From Bretschneidera sinensis (lineage: Eukaryota > Streptophyta > Magnoliopsida > Brassicales > Akaniaceae), in NCBI GenBank assembly GCA_023935145.1, contig CM043705.1, positions 54,795,084 through 54,859,083 of the forward strand: a stretch of 64,000 nucleotides of DNA, written 5' to 3'. The notes below the pieces were generated by a model. That model was given only the letters and a program-made list of their open reading frames with translations, did not search any database and was not told the DNA's origin. This document shows, piece after piece, positions 22,150 to 33,623 of this stretch. The position numbers were made by a program, and so were the translations under genes. Positions within the stretch are counted from its first letter, which is position 1. Each line of letters starts with the position of its first letter.

Positions 22150-22772
22150 CCTATCCTACAATGGATCAGGGCGTTAGCCGTGGCTAAGAATGGTCACCCT
22201 AGAATAACCAGTATCTGAATCCCTACATTCTGAACCGGCTTTGTGTCAAGCACAATAAAATCCATGGGGAAATAGAACTTATCTACTTTTATCAAAACGT
22301 CCTTAACTATTCCCCGTGGTATTTTCACTGACCTGTCAGCCAATTGAAGTGTTGCGTTTGTAGGCTTCAATTCTCCTAACCCTAACTGCAGATAGACTAA
22401 GTAAGGCATAAGATTCACACTTGCTCCTAGATCTAATAGAGCCCTCTTGATCTGGCTGACTCCTATCGTGCAAGAGATGGTAGGACTCCCCGGGTCCTTA
22501 TACTTGATGGGTAGCTTGCACTGAAGGATTGAGCTAACCTACTCGGTAAAAAATGCCTTCTTCGGGACATTTGTCCTCCTCTTGATAGTGACCAAGTCCT
22601 TTAAAAACTTGGCATATGACAACACTTGATGGATGGCATCCAAAAATGGGATATTGATTTGGACTTGCTTGAATACCTCCAAAATTTCCTTATACTTCCC
22701 TCCTTTCTTGGGCGCCTGTAATCTCTCGGGGTAGGGCGCTTTAGGTATAAATGACCTTTGAGGGTCCTTCAC
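22150..22772 (-). pseudogene. Athila protease and flanking linker
   Basis: Minus-strand frames show PKAPYPERLQAPKKGGKY, FLDAIHQVLSYAKFLKDL, a stop at 22540, and then the aspartic protease active site in ALLDLGASVNLMPY (about 22415-22440), where DLGAS stands for the usual D-x-GAS. VKIPRGIVKDVLIKVDKFYF and PMDFIVLD follow, and then LGxPFLATANALI with one stop. The protease would mature the polyprotein. Confidence 0.85.
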
Positions 22773-22835
22773 AGTAGGTGTGGCTGTAGATGGCTCAGCA
22801 TCTCTCTTCTCCTTATTGCCACCTTCTTCCCCTTG

Positions 22836-24157
22836 CTACACAGCAAGGGTCTCTTCTACTCGATTGTCCACTTGTCTCCCAGACCTTAGTGTAATAATCG
22901 ATTGCACTTGTTCCTCCCCGTGCGTGAGATGTGAAGAATTTTCAACCATAAATTGTCCCTTCGGGTTGGGCACGGGTTGACTAGAGAACTTTCCTTTTTC
23001 TCTCTCACCCAAGTGACTTGCAATTTGCCCTATTTGACTCTCCAGCTTGGCAATTGCTTGGGTGTTTACCACTGTTGCACTCCTCACATCACTCATATTT
23101 CCGCCACCTTGGATTGTACATCTCGGAGTACGATCCATTCAACTGCCTCCGATAGTCATTGAAAGCATTTACTTATTCCATAAGATACTCGGCAAAAGCC
23201 GACATTGATGGACAATTCTGTGCTAGATGCATGGGACTAGCACAGATGGAATAGCTCTTAACATTGAATGTGTTGGCAGCATTGATGGACTGGCCCACAG
23301 TGAGAGTGTCAATCCTCTTAATGAGAGCATCTAACTTCATCCTCAGGTCAATGTCCTCTTTTACCTCATAGATGCCTTGTATGCTTCCTCCCCCGTCAGA
23401 CTCAAGAATGCTCCCCCCATTCATAGACTCGAACATGCTACGGTTGGGTTGAGTCAACCCTTGGTAAAAGAACTGAATGAGTCTCTAATTTTCATATCCC
23501 TGTGGAGGGCATCTGATCAATAACTCTTTGAAGTGCTCCCAACTCTCAAAGAACTTCTCATCCTCGTCCTGAGTGAAAGAACTAATCTCCTTTCGACACT
23601 CATTCACTCTAGACATTGGGAAAAACTTATGATAAAATTTACTAAGCAGGTTTTCCCAAGATGTGATAGACCCGAGCATGTTAGAATCCAACCACGCCCT
23701 AGCTCTATCATGAAGAGAAAAAAGGGAAGAGTCGAAGATGGGCAGACTCATTAGAGAAGTTCTGGAATTTGAATGTAGCACAAATATCTTTGAACTTTTT
23801 CACATGACTATAAGGGTTCTCAAGATCTAAGCCATGAAATGAGGGTAAGAGTTGGATGACATGTGGCTTTAAATCAAAATGGGTGGCATTGGTAGGTGGC
23901 AACACTATACAAGAGGATGAATTAGTCGCAGGTGCGAATAAATCCCTAAGGGATGTAGTGGAGTCCATGTTCCAAGCTCTAGGTTGCTCTACATGTTCCG
24001 GATGATTTGCATTCCTAAAATTTTCTCCCATTTCAACTGTCTCTCTTTCAACTAGTGCTCTTTTCTGTCTCCTAAGAGTTATTTCTAAGTCGGGATCTAA
24101 ATGTATCAAATCTAAATTCAGGGATCTCCGACCAAGCATACACCGCACAAAAAGCAC
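22836..24157 (-). pseudogene. Athila gag, broken
   Basis: The N-terminal frame (24157-23708) includes THFDLKPHVIQLLPSFHGL and ENPYSHVKKFKDICATFKF, a typical Athila capsid start. A frameshift at about 23745 leads to FSLHDRARAWLDSNMLGSI, SWENLLSKFYHKFFP and ESWEHFKELLIRCPPQGYEN. A stop separates the next frame, which has LDALIKRIDTLTVGQ and the zinc knuckle motif CASPMHLAQNC; the first Cys is replaced (SYSICAS). The last frame holds IAKLESQIGQIASHLGEREK and TLRSGRQVDN. Three or more stops or shifts show it is dead. Confidence 0.9.
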
Positions 24158-24326
24158 TAAAATAACCTAACCAGCATAAATTTGCAAAAATGTTTTTTTT
24201 TTTTAACAATGCAAACAGAAACAAATAAAATTGCAAACAGAAAAATCGAACAATAATATTGCTAACTAACTAGTAGAAAAATAAAATTAATTCAGACAAA
24301 AATTTCACCAACCAAACAATTCCCCT

Positions 24327-24344
24327 GCAACGGCACCAAAAACT
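24327..24344 (-). other. primer-binding site of the minus-strand Athila-like element
   Basis: The minus strand reads TTTTTGGTGCCGTTGCAGGGG from the LTR end inwards, a one- to two-base variant of the tRNA-Asp-type site. Confidence 0.8.
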
Positions 24345-25542
24345 TGTTGTGCATTTTAAATTACTCGCAAGCGCACGAGTCATTTGCAATATAGTGTTGT
24401 GCAAGTGTGAGGTCGAATCCACAGAGAATTATATTGTGAAAATATAATTTTATCTAAACTAACCTTATCTTAACCTAGTTTCGATTTTGAATTGTATTTT
24501 TACAAAAGAAATATAAACTTAAACTAAATTGATTTAAAAACTAATGATAAAAACACTAAGATTTCTAAATCCACCCCATAAAAGTTAAGTATATATCTTC
24601 ATGTTCTAAAAATAGCCTATCAAAACATTCCATGAATCTAACTTAAAACAAAAAACAACAAATATCCCAATTAAACCAAAAGCATCCAATGTATCCGCTT
24701 TTAACAAATCACAAAGGAAATCCAATTTAATCAAAAACAATTTGATGTATCCATCAGATAAAACACGTGGAATATTCAACAGAACAATTTAAACGCAATC
24801 AATCATAAGATTTTACTCAAATAATTGACAGAACATTTATACTAAAAAAACATCAGAATTGTATAAACAAATCTGAAACTATTATGCCAAACAACGGCGA
24901 GGCTTCATCTTCAACCTTAGTTGAAGATTTTAGCCACTCATAATCATGAAACTAGAGTTCATAATAAAAGTGCTAAACATTAAACTAAAAAAAAAGCAGT
25001 AAATTAAAACTGACTATACATGGGAGAAATTCCACTCGCTGTTGGGCGGCGCTTCCCCTCGTGGTAGCAAAGCCTTTGGAGATCCACTAGAATGCTAGTA
25101 GAAGTCCTCCAAATTGCACCAAAATGGCACTTGGATTGCACACCGAATGATGAAGTCAGATGGTGTTTATATAAGGGGGAGTCTCGAAGCACTATAGGTT
25201 TCAGATTCGATGTGGGATACTGCCCGAGTGCGATCGATCGCATAATGGTGTGATCGATCGCATGTCTGTTACGATCGATCGTAGATGAATTGAACTGCAA
25301 ATATTTCGATGTGGGATGTTGACCATGTGCTCGTTCGTAGGCAGGTGCGCTCGATCGCATGTCTCGTGCAATCGATCGCACAAGGCATCCTCAGCTTTTG
25401 CTCTTGAAGCTTGATCTCCCGAAATGCTTCATTTTCTCCACAAACCTATAAAAATACACAAAACACAGAAAAGACATAAAATAAAGGGAAATAATATAAA
25501 CTAAGAGCTGAACACATATAATTTAATATTTAAGACTCATCA
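24345..25542 (-). repeat. 5' LTR of the minus-strand Athila-like element
   Basis: Begins TGTTGTGCATTTTAAATTAC and ends AAGACTCATCA, followed by the duplication AGGGT. It contains the CGATCG array (about 25224-25380) and a minus-strand TATA-like box near 25168. Confidence 0.95.
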
Positions 25543-25547
25543 AGGGT

Positions 25548-25948
25548 CATGTTAAGAAAGATTACAAGAAGAAGATGAGGGATAGAGGAGGAAGCTATAC
25601 CAAGAATAGAGAGGCTTCGGTTGCCAAGACAGAATAACAAGATGGTGATGTTCTTGTTGTGTGCTCAAGTGTGAGCAAGGGGCAAGAAGGCATCAAGATA
25701 TGGATCTTGGATTCCGGGTGCACTCATCACATGTGCCCTCACAGGGATTTGCTCAAGAATTTCAAGGAAACCAATGATGAAAGAGTTTTCTTGGGGAATG
25801 ATATTTCTTACCAAGTGAGGGGCACGGGAGACATCAAAGTGAGGATGTTTGATGGAATGACAAGGCTGCTGGAGAATGTGAGGTATCTCCCAGATTTGAG
25901 GAGGAATTTGATCTCACTGGGGCAGCTGGATTCCTTGGGGTATTCATG
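25548..25948 (+). pseudogene. copia zinc-knuckle end and protease
   Basis: Continuation of the nested copia beyond the Athila insertion. HVKKDY is the end of the zinc knuckle, and a stop lies at about 25635. The protease then shows IWILDSGCTHHMCPHRDLL, in which DSG is the aspartic protease triad, followed by VFLGNDISYQVRGTGDIKVR and LENVRYLPDLRRNLISLGQL. This is a standard copia protease layout of about 95 residues. A stop follows at 25947. Confidence 0.9.
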
Positions 25949-25958
25949 AAAAGTAGAG

Positions 25959-27056
25959 GGAGGAATGATCAAGGTGGCCAAGGGATCTTTGGTAGTGATC
26001 AAAGCAGTAATAAAGGATGGACTCTATAAGATGATTGGAGAGACAAAAATCAATGATCAAGCAGTAAGCTTGATGGCTGAGATGGATAGGGCAGCCCTTT
26101 GGCACACTCGCTTGGGACATATGAGCAAAAAAGGCCTGCAAGTTCTTAGCAAGGATGGCCTACTTGGTGGAGAAAAAGTATAGAAACTTGATTTCTGCAA
26201 GTGTTGCGTTCTTGGGAAGCAACACCGGGTCAGCTTCAACACTGGAGTGCACAAGTCTAAGGGCATTATTGACTACATTCATGCGAACCTTTGGGGACTA
26301 GCAAGGACACCAACACAGGGAGGTAACATTTACTTTCTGTCTTTAATTGATGATTATTCAAGAAAGGTTTGGATTTATTTGGTTAGAAATAAATCAGATG
26401 CTTTGAATAAATTAGTGGTGTGGAAAAGGCTGATAGAGACTCAAATGGGTAGCGTAGTTAAGGGGATAAGAACCGATAATGGTTTAGAAATTTTTAACCA
26501 AGAACTTGATCAATTTTGTAGGTTAAATAGCATTCTAAGACATAGAACGGTTGTGAAAACCCCTAAGAAAATTGAAGTTGCTGAGAGGATGAGTAAGACC
26601 CTTATGGAAAAGGTTAGGTGCATGTTAGATGGATCCGGATTACCCAAATGTTTTGGGGGGAAGCGGTGTCTACTGTTGCGTATTTGGTTAATAGATCACC
26701 CTCTAGGATTGTGTACCGTAAGACTCCCAAAAGAGATGTGGGGTGGGAAACCCCCTGAGTTGAACAACCTTAAGACTTTTGGGTGTGCTGCGTTTGCACA
26801 TCAAAAGGATGATAAACTTAGCCCAGGATCTAGAAAGTGTGTGTTTCTAGGATATGGGGAAGAGGTTAAGGGGTATAGGTTGTGGTCCTTAGAACAAAAA
26901 GGATTGAGACTCATAATAAATAGGGATGTCTTTTTTAATGAATTGTTATTTCCCTATTTGGAGAAAACTAACCCTGTAAGGGCTAGTGAGCAAACCAGTT
27001 CGAAATTTGTGGAGCATCGCATCAAGGAGAATTCGGTTCAGGTAGAGCAAGGAAGG
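25959..27056 (+). pseudogene. copia GAG-pre-integrase and integrase, catalytically altered
   Basis: The zinc module is ALWHTRLGHMSKKGLQVLS with FCKCCVLGKQHRVSF, interrupted by one stop at 26180. The core reads DYIHANLWGLARTPTQGG, where the usual HSDLWG has Asn in place of the first catalytic Asp. Next are SLIDDYSRKVWIYLV, GIRTDNGLE (second Asp present) and KIEVAERMSKTLMEKVRCML (Glu present, but the usual QQNG is degraded). The C-terminal block FGCAAFAHQKDDKLSPGSRK, VFLGYGEEVKGYRLW is normal for copia. The Asp to Asn change predicts an inactive enzyme. Confidence 0.9.
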
Positions 27057-27083
27057 TAAGAGGGTTCGAACCATGTAGAGCCC

Positions 27084-28256
27084 TTGAATGAAGGCCATGC
27101 CCAAGGCACTCAAGAGGAGGCTGAACTAGAAGAGGTTGATGCAGCAAGTCAGAAGGACTATCAGCTCACAAGAAATCGGGAAAGAAAGCTGGTCAGACCA
27201 CCTTCAGGATATGGGTTTGCCGATGCTGCGGATGTAGTAGCTCCTTGGACAGAAAGAGAGATGAGTGAACAAAAGACTTACATTGATGCCATGGGATGTA
27301 AGGATTCTCCAAGATGGAAGCTAGCTATGGAGGAAGAAATGGATTCTTTAAGGAAGAACCATTTCTGGGAATTGGTGCACATTCTGAAAAATCATAGAGT
27401 TGTGGATTCTAAGTGGACTTACAAGATCAAAGAAGAGTACCCTCCAGGAGATGAAGTCTGGAACAAGGCTAGGTTGGTGGCGAATGGGTTCACGAGAAGA
27501 GAAGACATAGGCTTCACATAAATTTTTTTACCTGGACACAAGGGGGAGAAAATGGTGAGTATCCTCATCTATGTCGTTGAGATGTTGTTGGTTCAAAACA
27601 ACAGGAAGAGGATGAAAAGGTTTACATCTCAACTCAGTGAGGAGTTTGAGAGGAAAGATCTCAACCTTACACAAAAGATCCTTGAGATGAGAAGAATTCG
27701 GGAAAGGGAACCAGTGAAGATTCCCCTTGCTGGTCACTTCAAGTTCTCCGGTGAACAATGCCCTGGAATGGATAAAGAGAAGAAAGAAATGGATAAGGTC
27801 CCTTACTATAGTGCAGATGGACCAGTCATGTGCATGATGGTGAGCACTAGAACTGACATTTCTTGGGCAATGGGTGTTCTCAGCAGATTTGTGAGTAATC
27901 CCGGAAAGAAGCATTGGCTTGGGATGAAGTAGTTGTTGAGGTATTTGAAGGCTCAGTGGCAGTCGGTGGTAGCACTCTTAACAACCGAGGCTGAGTATAT
28001 AGAGGTTATAGAAGCCATAAAGGAGGCTATATGGTGCAAAGGGTTGTTGGATGCGTGGATGGTCTTAAAAGAGCAGGTGGTGCTGTATTAGTTTAACCAA
28101 AGTGTGTGGCACTTGTGGAGGAATCCAGTGTTCCATAGGAGGACAAAGCACATGGATAAGGTAGCCACAAAGGAAAGTCTTGTAGATTTAGGAACCAAGG
28201 TTCTACCTCTAAGAAGGTCCAATCATTGCCTTGGACTTCTTAGGAATGGAGTTGGT
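27084..28256 (+). pseudogene. copia reverse transcriptase / RNase H, internally deleted
   Basis: The RT start is clear: SPRWKLAMEEEMDSLRKNHF, VVDSKWTYKIKEEYPPGDEV, KARLVANGFTRREDIGFT, then a stop at 27519. The next 200 or so residues of palm are missing; the frame resumes at 27552 with MVSILIYVVEMLLVQNN, the catalytic box, in which YVDD has become YVVE (27570-27581). Thumb remnants (FKFSGEQCPGMDKEKKEMDK, TRTDISWAMGVLSRFVSNPG) lead to a stop at 27930. RNase H pieces follow: TTEAEYIEVIEAIKEAIW and the HRRTKHMDK block. Both deletion and catalytic substitution make it inactive. Confidence 0.9.
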
Positions 28257-28339
28257 TGAACGATGACTCAAGATAAGTTTGGATCCTGAAGTTCTCTGCA
28301 CAATGGTTCAGGCTTAAATGCTTAGACAAAGGTAGAGAT

Positions 28340-29292
28340 TGTTAGTATTTGACTAAGGTTTAACATGGTTTAAGGTTTAAACAAGTTTGGAAGAATAAAT
28401 TTCAGCATGTTAAAAGAGTGCACACAAGTGTGCACCTCACTTTGGGTGTGTGCACACCTCTCCATTTAGCAAGACAAAGAAGTGCACACAGCTGTGAGGG
28501 GTCCAGCTTTAGTGTGCGCTATAGCCCTCCTCCTCCCAGGCCGCAGCATCCAGCAAGGGAGGCCAGCGCCGCACCTCTCCCTCACTAAGGCCGCAGCACC
28601 TAGAAAGTGGTGAAAAGGGTATTTTACCTAGCGCCGCAGCATAGCTTGTTCAGTGCCTAGGCGCTAGGTACACTGAGGCACACATATTCAACTTGATTCA
28701 GCCTCTTGTTAAGTATGTGGGTGCAAGGTTAAAATGCACAGCATCACTTAGGATTGATGGAGGGCCATGGTTGATTGGTCATTAAGATCTAAGGGTGGAG
28801 AATGACACTAAAGATTGATCAAAAAGTTGGTGCACTATATAAATGGTCACCTAGCTTCATTCTCAACAAAAATGAGATATAACTTGTGAGATATGTGATG
28901 TGAATGAGTGGTGTGTGAGAGTACAAAGACACTAAACACAGGAGAGACTCATTGTAGAGAGGCTGGTTGTAAAGAGAGAAGTAGCATAGATTGTGAGTAG
29001 AGAGCTTTTGTAATAGTCCTATCACTTTCTTTCTTCTCATCTTGGTTTCTTCAAGAACTTGAGGTTTCTTGGAGAGGGTTGTTGTATTGTAAAGAACCAT
29101 TGCTTTAGTGCAGAGAGTTTAGAGGAACTCACGGGGACGTAGGCTATTGCCGAACCTCGATAACAAATCGCTTGTCTTCTTTCTTTCTTTGATTTCTGTT
29201 CCTGTTTCTGATTCTAAATCTTTACAAGTCATTCTAGACTTGGGTGTTTGGAAGAGTACCACCTGGGCATCTCATCAAGGTGATTTCCAACA
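28340..29292 (+). repeat. 3' LTR of the nested copia
   Basis: Starts TGTTAGTATTTGAC after the purine-rich AAAGGTAGAGAT and ends TTTCCAACA. It matches 8967-9933 along its length, including the CTAGGCGCTAGG hairpin region. Confidence 0.94.
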
Positions 29293-29297
29293 TAGCT

Positions 29298-31051
29298 AAC
29301 TAAAGAAAGACATATAATTAGTGAAAAATAAAATGCTAAGGAAGTAGTAATTATCTTAAGATAAAACTTTTTAAATGAGCTAAATTAATTTAGTCCATTT
29401 TCAAGGTGGTTTGAACACATAAATCATGCTAGCAATTTATTTTGTAAAAAATAGAAGCTTAACCAACCTTCTTTCCCTAAGAAAATTTTTTATGCACGAC
29501 GATTATCCTCGGAGATCATTTTGTACTTGTAGACTTAGTGAAGTTGGAAAAATGATTTGAATGAAGATTAGAAAACCAAAAAAGGGTGGTCGAAAATGAT
29601 GAAGAACTCTCACTATCTATTCTTTTATATTCAACTCTTTGCTCTTTTCTCACTTTTTTTGAACACTCTCTCCTCTTTTGTTATATTTTTCTCTTTAATT
29701 TTCTTTTTCTTCTCTCTTTTTCTCACTTATTTCTTTCTCCCTAAACTTTCTCTTTTTCTCTCTTTTTTGCATTACTTTGCTTTAGTGTTATGTTTTTTTT
29801 TTTTGTGTTACCAAAGGGAGGTATTTTTGGGAGGAGTAAGGGCTGGTTAAGAGATTAAAAAATTAAAATAATGGGTGAAAAGAAGGTGCATGGCTGGTTA
29901 TATAAGGAAGGAGAAAGTAGTTTCAACTTTTGAGATGAAAAAGGTGTTTCACTTTTAGGGTGTAAAGGTGCGACTAGAGAAATGAGATGTGGTAAACCAA
30001 GTGAAAAATAAGAAGAAAAATACTTTTATGTGGCTGGCCATGGGGAAGAGGGAAGGGTTTCTTTGAGGTGAAAAGAAAGTGAAGAAGAAGGTTTGCAAAA
30101 AGGTGAACAAGAATGTACATTTTGGAGTGTTTTCAATAAAGCAAAAGCAAAAAGTGAGAAGAAACTTACCTCTGTTTGGAAGACCATTAGGGGGGAAACA
30201 CAATTTTTATTTGGTTTTTAACATATAATAAAGTGAAAAGCTTAAGGAAAAAATGTGTGCAATTACAAAGCAAAGAAGGCTTCATATTCTAAAAAAAAAC
30301 TATTGTTTTTTAGATGTTGTTTTTTTGGGTAGAAAAAAGCGGTACTTGGCACGTATGTACTTGGCACATAGGAAATGGTGGAAGCATAATAAAGTAATTT
30401 CCAATTAACTAAGCAAAAGAAGAAGAAGAGAAACTCCCCCTTTTTGGTACACATGGTTGTCCAAAGAGGAAGAAAATTTTGTTGTTTCTTAAGTGCATAG
30501 TTGTTGTTTTTTAGGTGAAAACGTATTATTTTGTGTGGAAAAAAGTAGCATTTGGGAGAGGTGAGTTCAAAAAGCAAAAAGGATGAGTGAAAATTCCTTA
30601 TTATGGCTAGCCACATAGGGAGAGAGGGAGACATCTTTTTATTGTAAAAAAAATAACTTTTACTTTGAGAAAAGTGAACCAATCAAGGAGTGCTAACTGG
30701 AGGGTGAAATTAGAAGTTCACCCTTAAAAAGTAAAAGTCTTCTTGGGCTTGGAATTTGGGCCAAAAGTATTTGTGCTTAGGAAAGATCAATAAGCTTTAA
30801 TGGCTTTTGGAATGGGTCAAAATTTAAATGAAGACTTTGATCTTGAATTGGTTGAATCAAATAGGGTCCAATTGATTTAAACCTAAAGTGAATTAAATGG
30901 ATTGAACAAAAGGGTCTTTCAATTGCTCATACTTCCCAATTAAATCCAAACTTCCTCATTTACAAGTCTGAGCACACTAGGATCAAAGATTCATCATAGG
31001 AACCTACGCGTGGTCTGTTAAAAATTTTTGGAATTAAATTAGGTGTCTACA
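29298..31051 (-). repeat. 5' LTR of the outer Tat element, 5' part
   Basis: The larger part of the Tat LTR, ending on the plus strand AGGTGTCTACA at 31051 (minus strand start TGTAGACACC, typical of Tat/Ogre LTRs). The whole LTR without the copia would be about 2.8 kb. It is rich in T-runs and A-runs; the open frames at 29596-29850 and 30682-30263 are low-complexity and not genes. Confidence 0.8.
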
Positions 31052-31610
31052 GTAGCGTAATCACTTCAGCTTAAAAAAATGGCTCTTTAAGAATCAAATA
31101 TGTTCTCATATTGTATGTCTTCTTTTATTTTAATTGGATCTAGACTTTAGTATTTATATTTTCTAAATCACAGGTTAAAGTTGTCGAATTGCATGTAGAT
31201 TACAGTTCACATTCTAGGTTCAAGAACTAGATTGTTTTTCAAGGTTGACAAATGTCTCTATCTATCGATCGATCAATCTATATCTGCATATGACATTGTT
31301 TGTTAGATGAGATCGCTAAGTTTAGAATGTTTATATCTCTATATCTTCGTATTTCTTGGCAAGATTCAAAGAGAATTATTTGGTTATCATCTTTATCAAT
31401 TCAGGTAGGGACTTTGTGTTTGTTTGATTAATTTCACTATCGGTTTTGGCAAAACAATGTTTATTGTAAACCAAGAGTAATTTTGCTTCACTGCTAAGAT
31501 TAATTTTGCTTTATTAAAAAATACCCATGCCATTTGATTGACACATTAAATCTTTAATTTCTTGTTTATCAAATGACAATCACAATAGACAAATAAATAA
31601 AGTATGTTAC
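31052..31610. other. anonymous AT-rich DNA
   Basis: No coding similarity, RNA gene or transposon end was recognised. It lies between the outer Tat LTR and the solo LTR and is the first stretch that may be ordinary host sequence. A short run of TATCTATCGATCGATCAATC is at about 31258. Confidence 0.5.
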
Positions 31611-33618
31611 TATAATGACCCATCCCAGGTTGGCCACCCCCGAGATGGTGTTGTCACATTTTAAAAATTCCAGCACGACACATATATGCAACAAGAAAAA
31701 ATAACACCAACATAAATGTTTACATCACTCCTCAACCCTTAACAGGGGAGATACATCATTCTGATCTTACTTAATTATTACATACAACGTAAAATGCATG
31801 AATATTTATAAATAAATTTTTATTTTATTTTCTCATTAGTCTGAGGATGTGGACACGTACGTGGCTTACAGATAATGATTTCATATGAACCTCTACTCAC
31901 CAAACTATTTGTCCTGCCTGCTACCTGAAATCATTGTACAACGAGGGATGAGCTTCACAAGCTCAGTGGATTAAATTTACTAGAAGTATCAATTTGTATA
32001 AATGGTCTTTCAATATTTAATCATTTATATCTCATACAATTTGATAATAACATTCTACTATCACTATACATATCATAAGACTCATTCTCTATCAACCTCT
32101 TCTTCTTATATATTGGTTCACCTTAAGGCTATCAATTATCCCATAATTACCTTGTTATGAGGTTCACAACATAAAGTCTACAATTTAAATGGTTCTTATC
32201 ATATCATACTTCTATGTTTATTTCTCACCATAACTGTCTCTCTGTGAGACTCATTCATCTATAAATAAATGTACAATAACAAACAACACTTCAACATTTC
32301 AGTAATACAATCAATATTTAAAACAAATGCAATGCATAAATTATTATTAGGGAACGTCTTCCCACATGTCAACATGTTTTTATCTTAGACCGGCCCCCTC
32401 ATGGTTCTTTTATTTCACGCATATGCATATGAACAATGATATGAAATATGCATATGAACAATAATATAAAGCCAAACATGAATTCAAATATTTAAATTAG
32501 TTATCCTGATTATTCTCAAATTATTATTTGAAAAAATTTAACTAAATTCCTCTCCTCGTAAATCACATCAAAATCATCATTCATAACTTGTCAAAATCCA
32601 CTAAATTTCTTCTCCTCATAAATCATATCAAATCATCAACCATAGCTCATCAAGAATTTCACTTATCATTTTTATTATTAAATCAACTCATTATTCCAAT
32701 AATATTATTTTTCATAAAATAATTCTCTACACATCCACTATTCCTATCACACCTATCAACCAATTTTCATTTATCACCAAAGCATAAGTTAATAATTTAT
32801 TTTAATATTATCACTAGATATTTCATATTTATCTTGATTACTTAAAGTAAATCTAACTCACCACGTAGCACTTAGAGCTACCCGTGGATCACTTCCTTGC
32901 CTTTCCTGCTCTTCTCAGAAATTTTCAGCGGTTGCTGATCGTCAACACCTGACATAATATTTATATTAAAATTTCTAATGTATTCTTCAATTCTTCATAA
33001 TTCACATCCTTTGAAAATTCCCACTTTGAATTCCGAGAAATTTCATGTATGCTAAATTTCAAAAATAAACTTCATGTTATTACCTTATGATTTTCTTAGT
33101 GCTTCCCCTGACTTTCTATAAAATTCTCCCGTAAATCCCTTCAAAATTGTACTCTTTCAACCTTTTTTTCGGTCCCCAAGTGTTTAGAGAAATAGAGTAG
33201 TTTGAATTGTAAAAGGGAGAAAACCAAACAGGATTTGGTAAGATTTAAAACAAAATAATAAAAAAACTAAACTTATATATATATATATATATATATATAT
33301 ACTTGGTTAACCTCCCCCCCCCCCCCTCCTAAATTGGCAATAAGCTTACAACTTTTGAGTAGTAACTCATGCAGCATTTGCATGACCAAATAGTAACACC
33401 TAGACATCCAGATGTTTACATGTTGGTTTATTTATTTATTTTATCTTTTCTATTTTTTTCTTGTCCACCCTGAGCATGTCCCGTTTTGTTTTATTTATTT
33501 ATTTTTTTAAGAATTGTTTTATTCAAATTATAAACATTTCACATATATTTTATTTTAATTCCATATCATATTTATTAAATTACTTCTTTACCCTGACTTT
33601 ACGAATACGAGTATTACA
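31611..33618 (-). mobile_element. solo LTR of a chromovirus (same family as 50911-61655)
   Basis: Read on the minus strand it starts TGTAATACTCG (from 33618) and ends GGGTCATTATA (31611), the same ends as the LTRs at 50911, 55388 and 59646. Perfect duplications GTTAC flank it (31606-31610 and 33619-33623). No internal sequence remains. It holds one copy of the minisatellite unit found in several copies in its relatives, a TA microsatellite (about 33274-33301) and a C-run (about 33307-33326). Confidence 0.96.
33274..33326. repeat. TA microsatellite followed by C-run
   Basis: About 14 TA units, then CTTGGTTAACCT, then a run of about 18 C. Both are inside the solo LTR and absent from the other LTR copies at this position. 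Confidence 0.9.
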
Positions 33619-33623
33619 GTTAC

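Larger units (their letters stand above)
10811..25542 (-). mobile_element. Athila-like Ty3/gypsy retrotransposon, third level of left nest
   Basis: Minus-strand element with 5' LTR at 24345-25542, primer site, gag, protease, reverse transcriptase, RNase H, integrase, long 3' non-coding part, polypurine tract and 3' LTR at 10811-12040. Perfect duplications AGGGT (10806-10810 and 25543-25547) fix its ends. Its integrase is split by another Athila-like element (13897-19431). Pol domains match the Athila group and the primer site is of tRNA-Asp type. No envelope-like ORF was recognised in the 3' part. Stops in gag and pol indicate it is inactive. Confidence 0.95.
8967..29292 (+). mobile_element. 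Ty1/copia retrotransposon, second level of left nest
   Basis: The order is 5' LTR (8967-9933), primer site (9935-9947), gag (from 10181), [Athila insertion 10811-25542], protease, integrase, reverse transcriptase/RNase H remnants and 3' LTR (28340-29292). Flanks are TATCT (8962-8966) and TAGCT (29293-29297), a 4/5 match that fits an aged 5-bp duplication. Without the insertion it would be about 5.6 kb, short because of deletions in gag and reverse transcriptase. The protease-integrase-reverse transcriptase order defines copia. Catalytic residues are lost in integrase and reverse transcriptase. Confidence 0.93.
1..31051 (-). mobile_element. Tat/Ogre-like Ty3/gypsy retrotransposon, outermost unit of left nest, 3' end off window
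   Basis: On the minus strand the order from the right is LTR, primer-binding site (7891-7910), leader, gag (about 5480-6382), protease (4327-4710), reverse transcriptase (2073-1125) and an extra ORF (828-1). The LTR runs from TGTAGACACC (minus strand, at 31051) to CACCTACA at 7913, so it has the usual TG/CA ends. The primer site resembles the tRNA-Arg-type site known from Ogre/Tat elements. RNase H and integrase are missing after about 1125, so the 3' half of pol has been deleted. The left LTR is outside the window, so no target duplication can be checked. All frames carry stops; this is an old inactive copy. Confidence 0.8.

Noticed and set aside
29596..30682. Open frames rich in Phe, Leu and Ser inside the outer Tat LTR
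   Set aside because: Low-complexity T-rich DNA read as hydrophobic residues; no domain.
31258..31290. TATCGATCGATC run near the solo LTR, similar to the Athila palindrome motif
   Set aside because: A single short run without the surrounding LTR sequence; probably a simple repeat.
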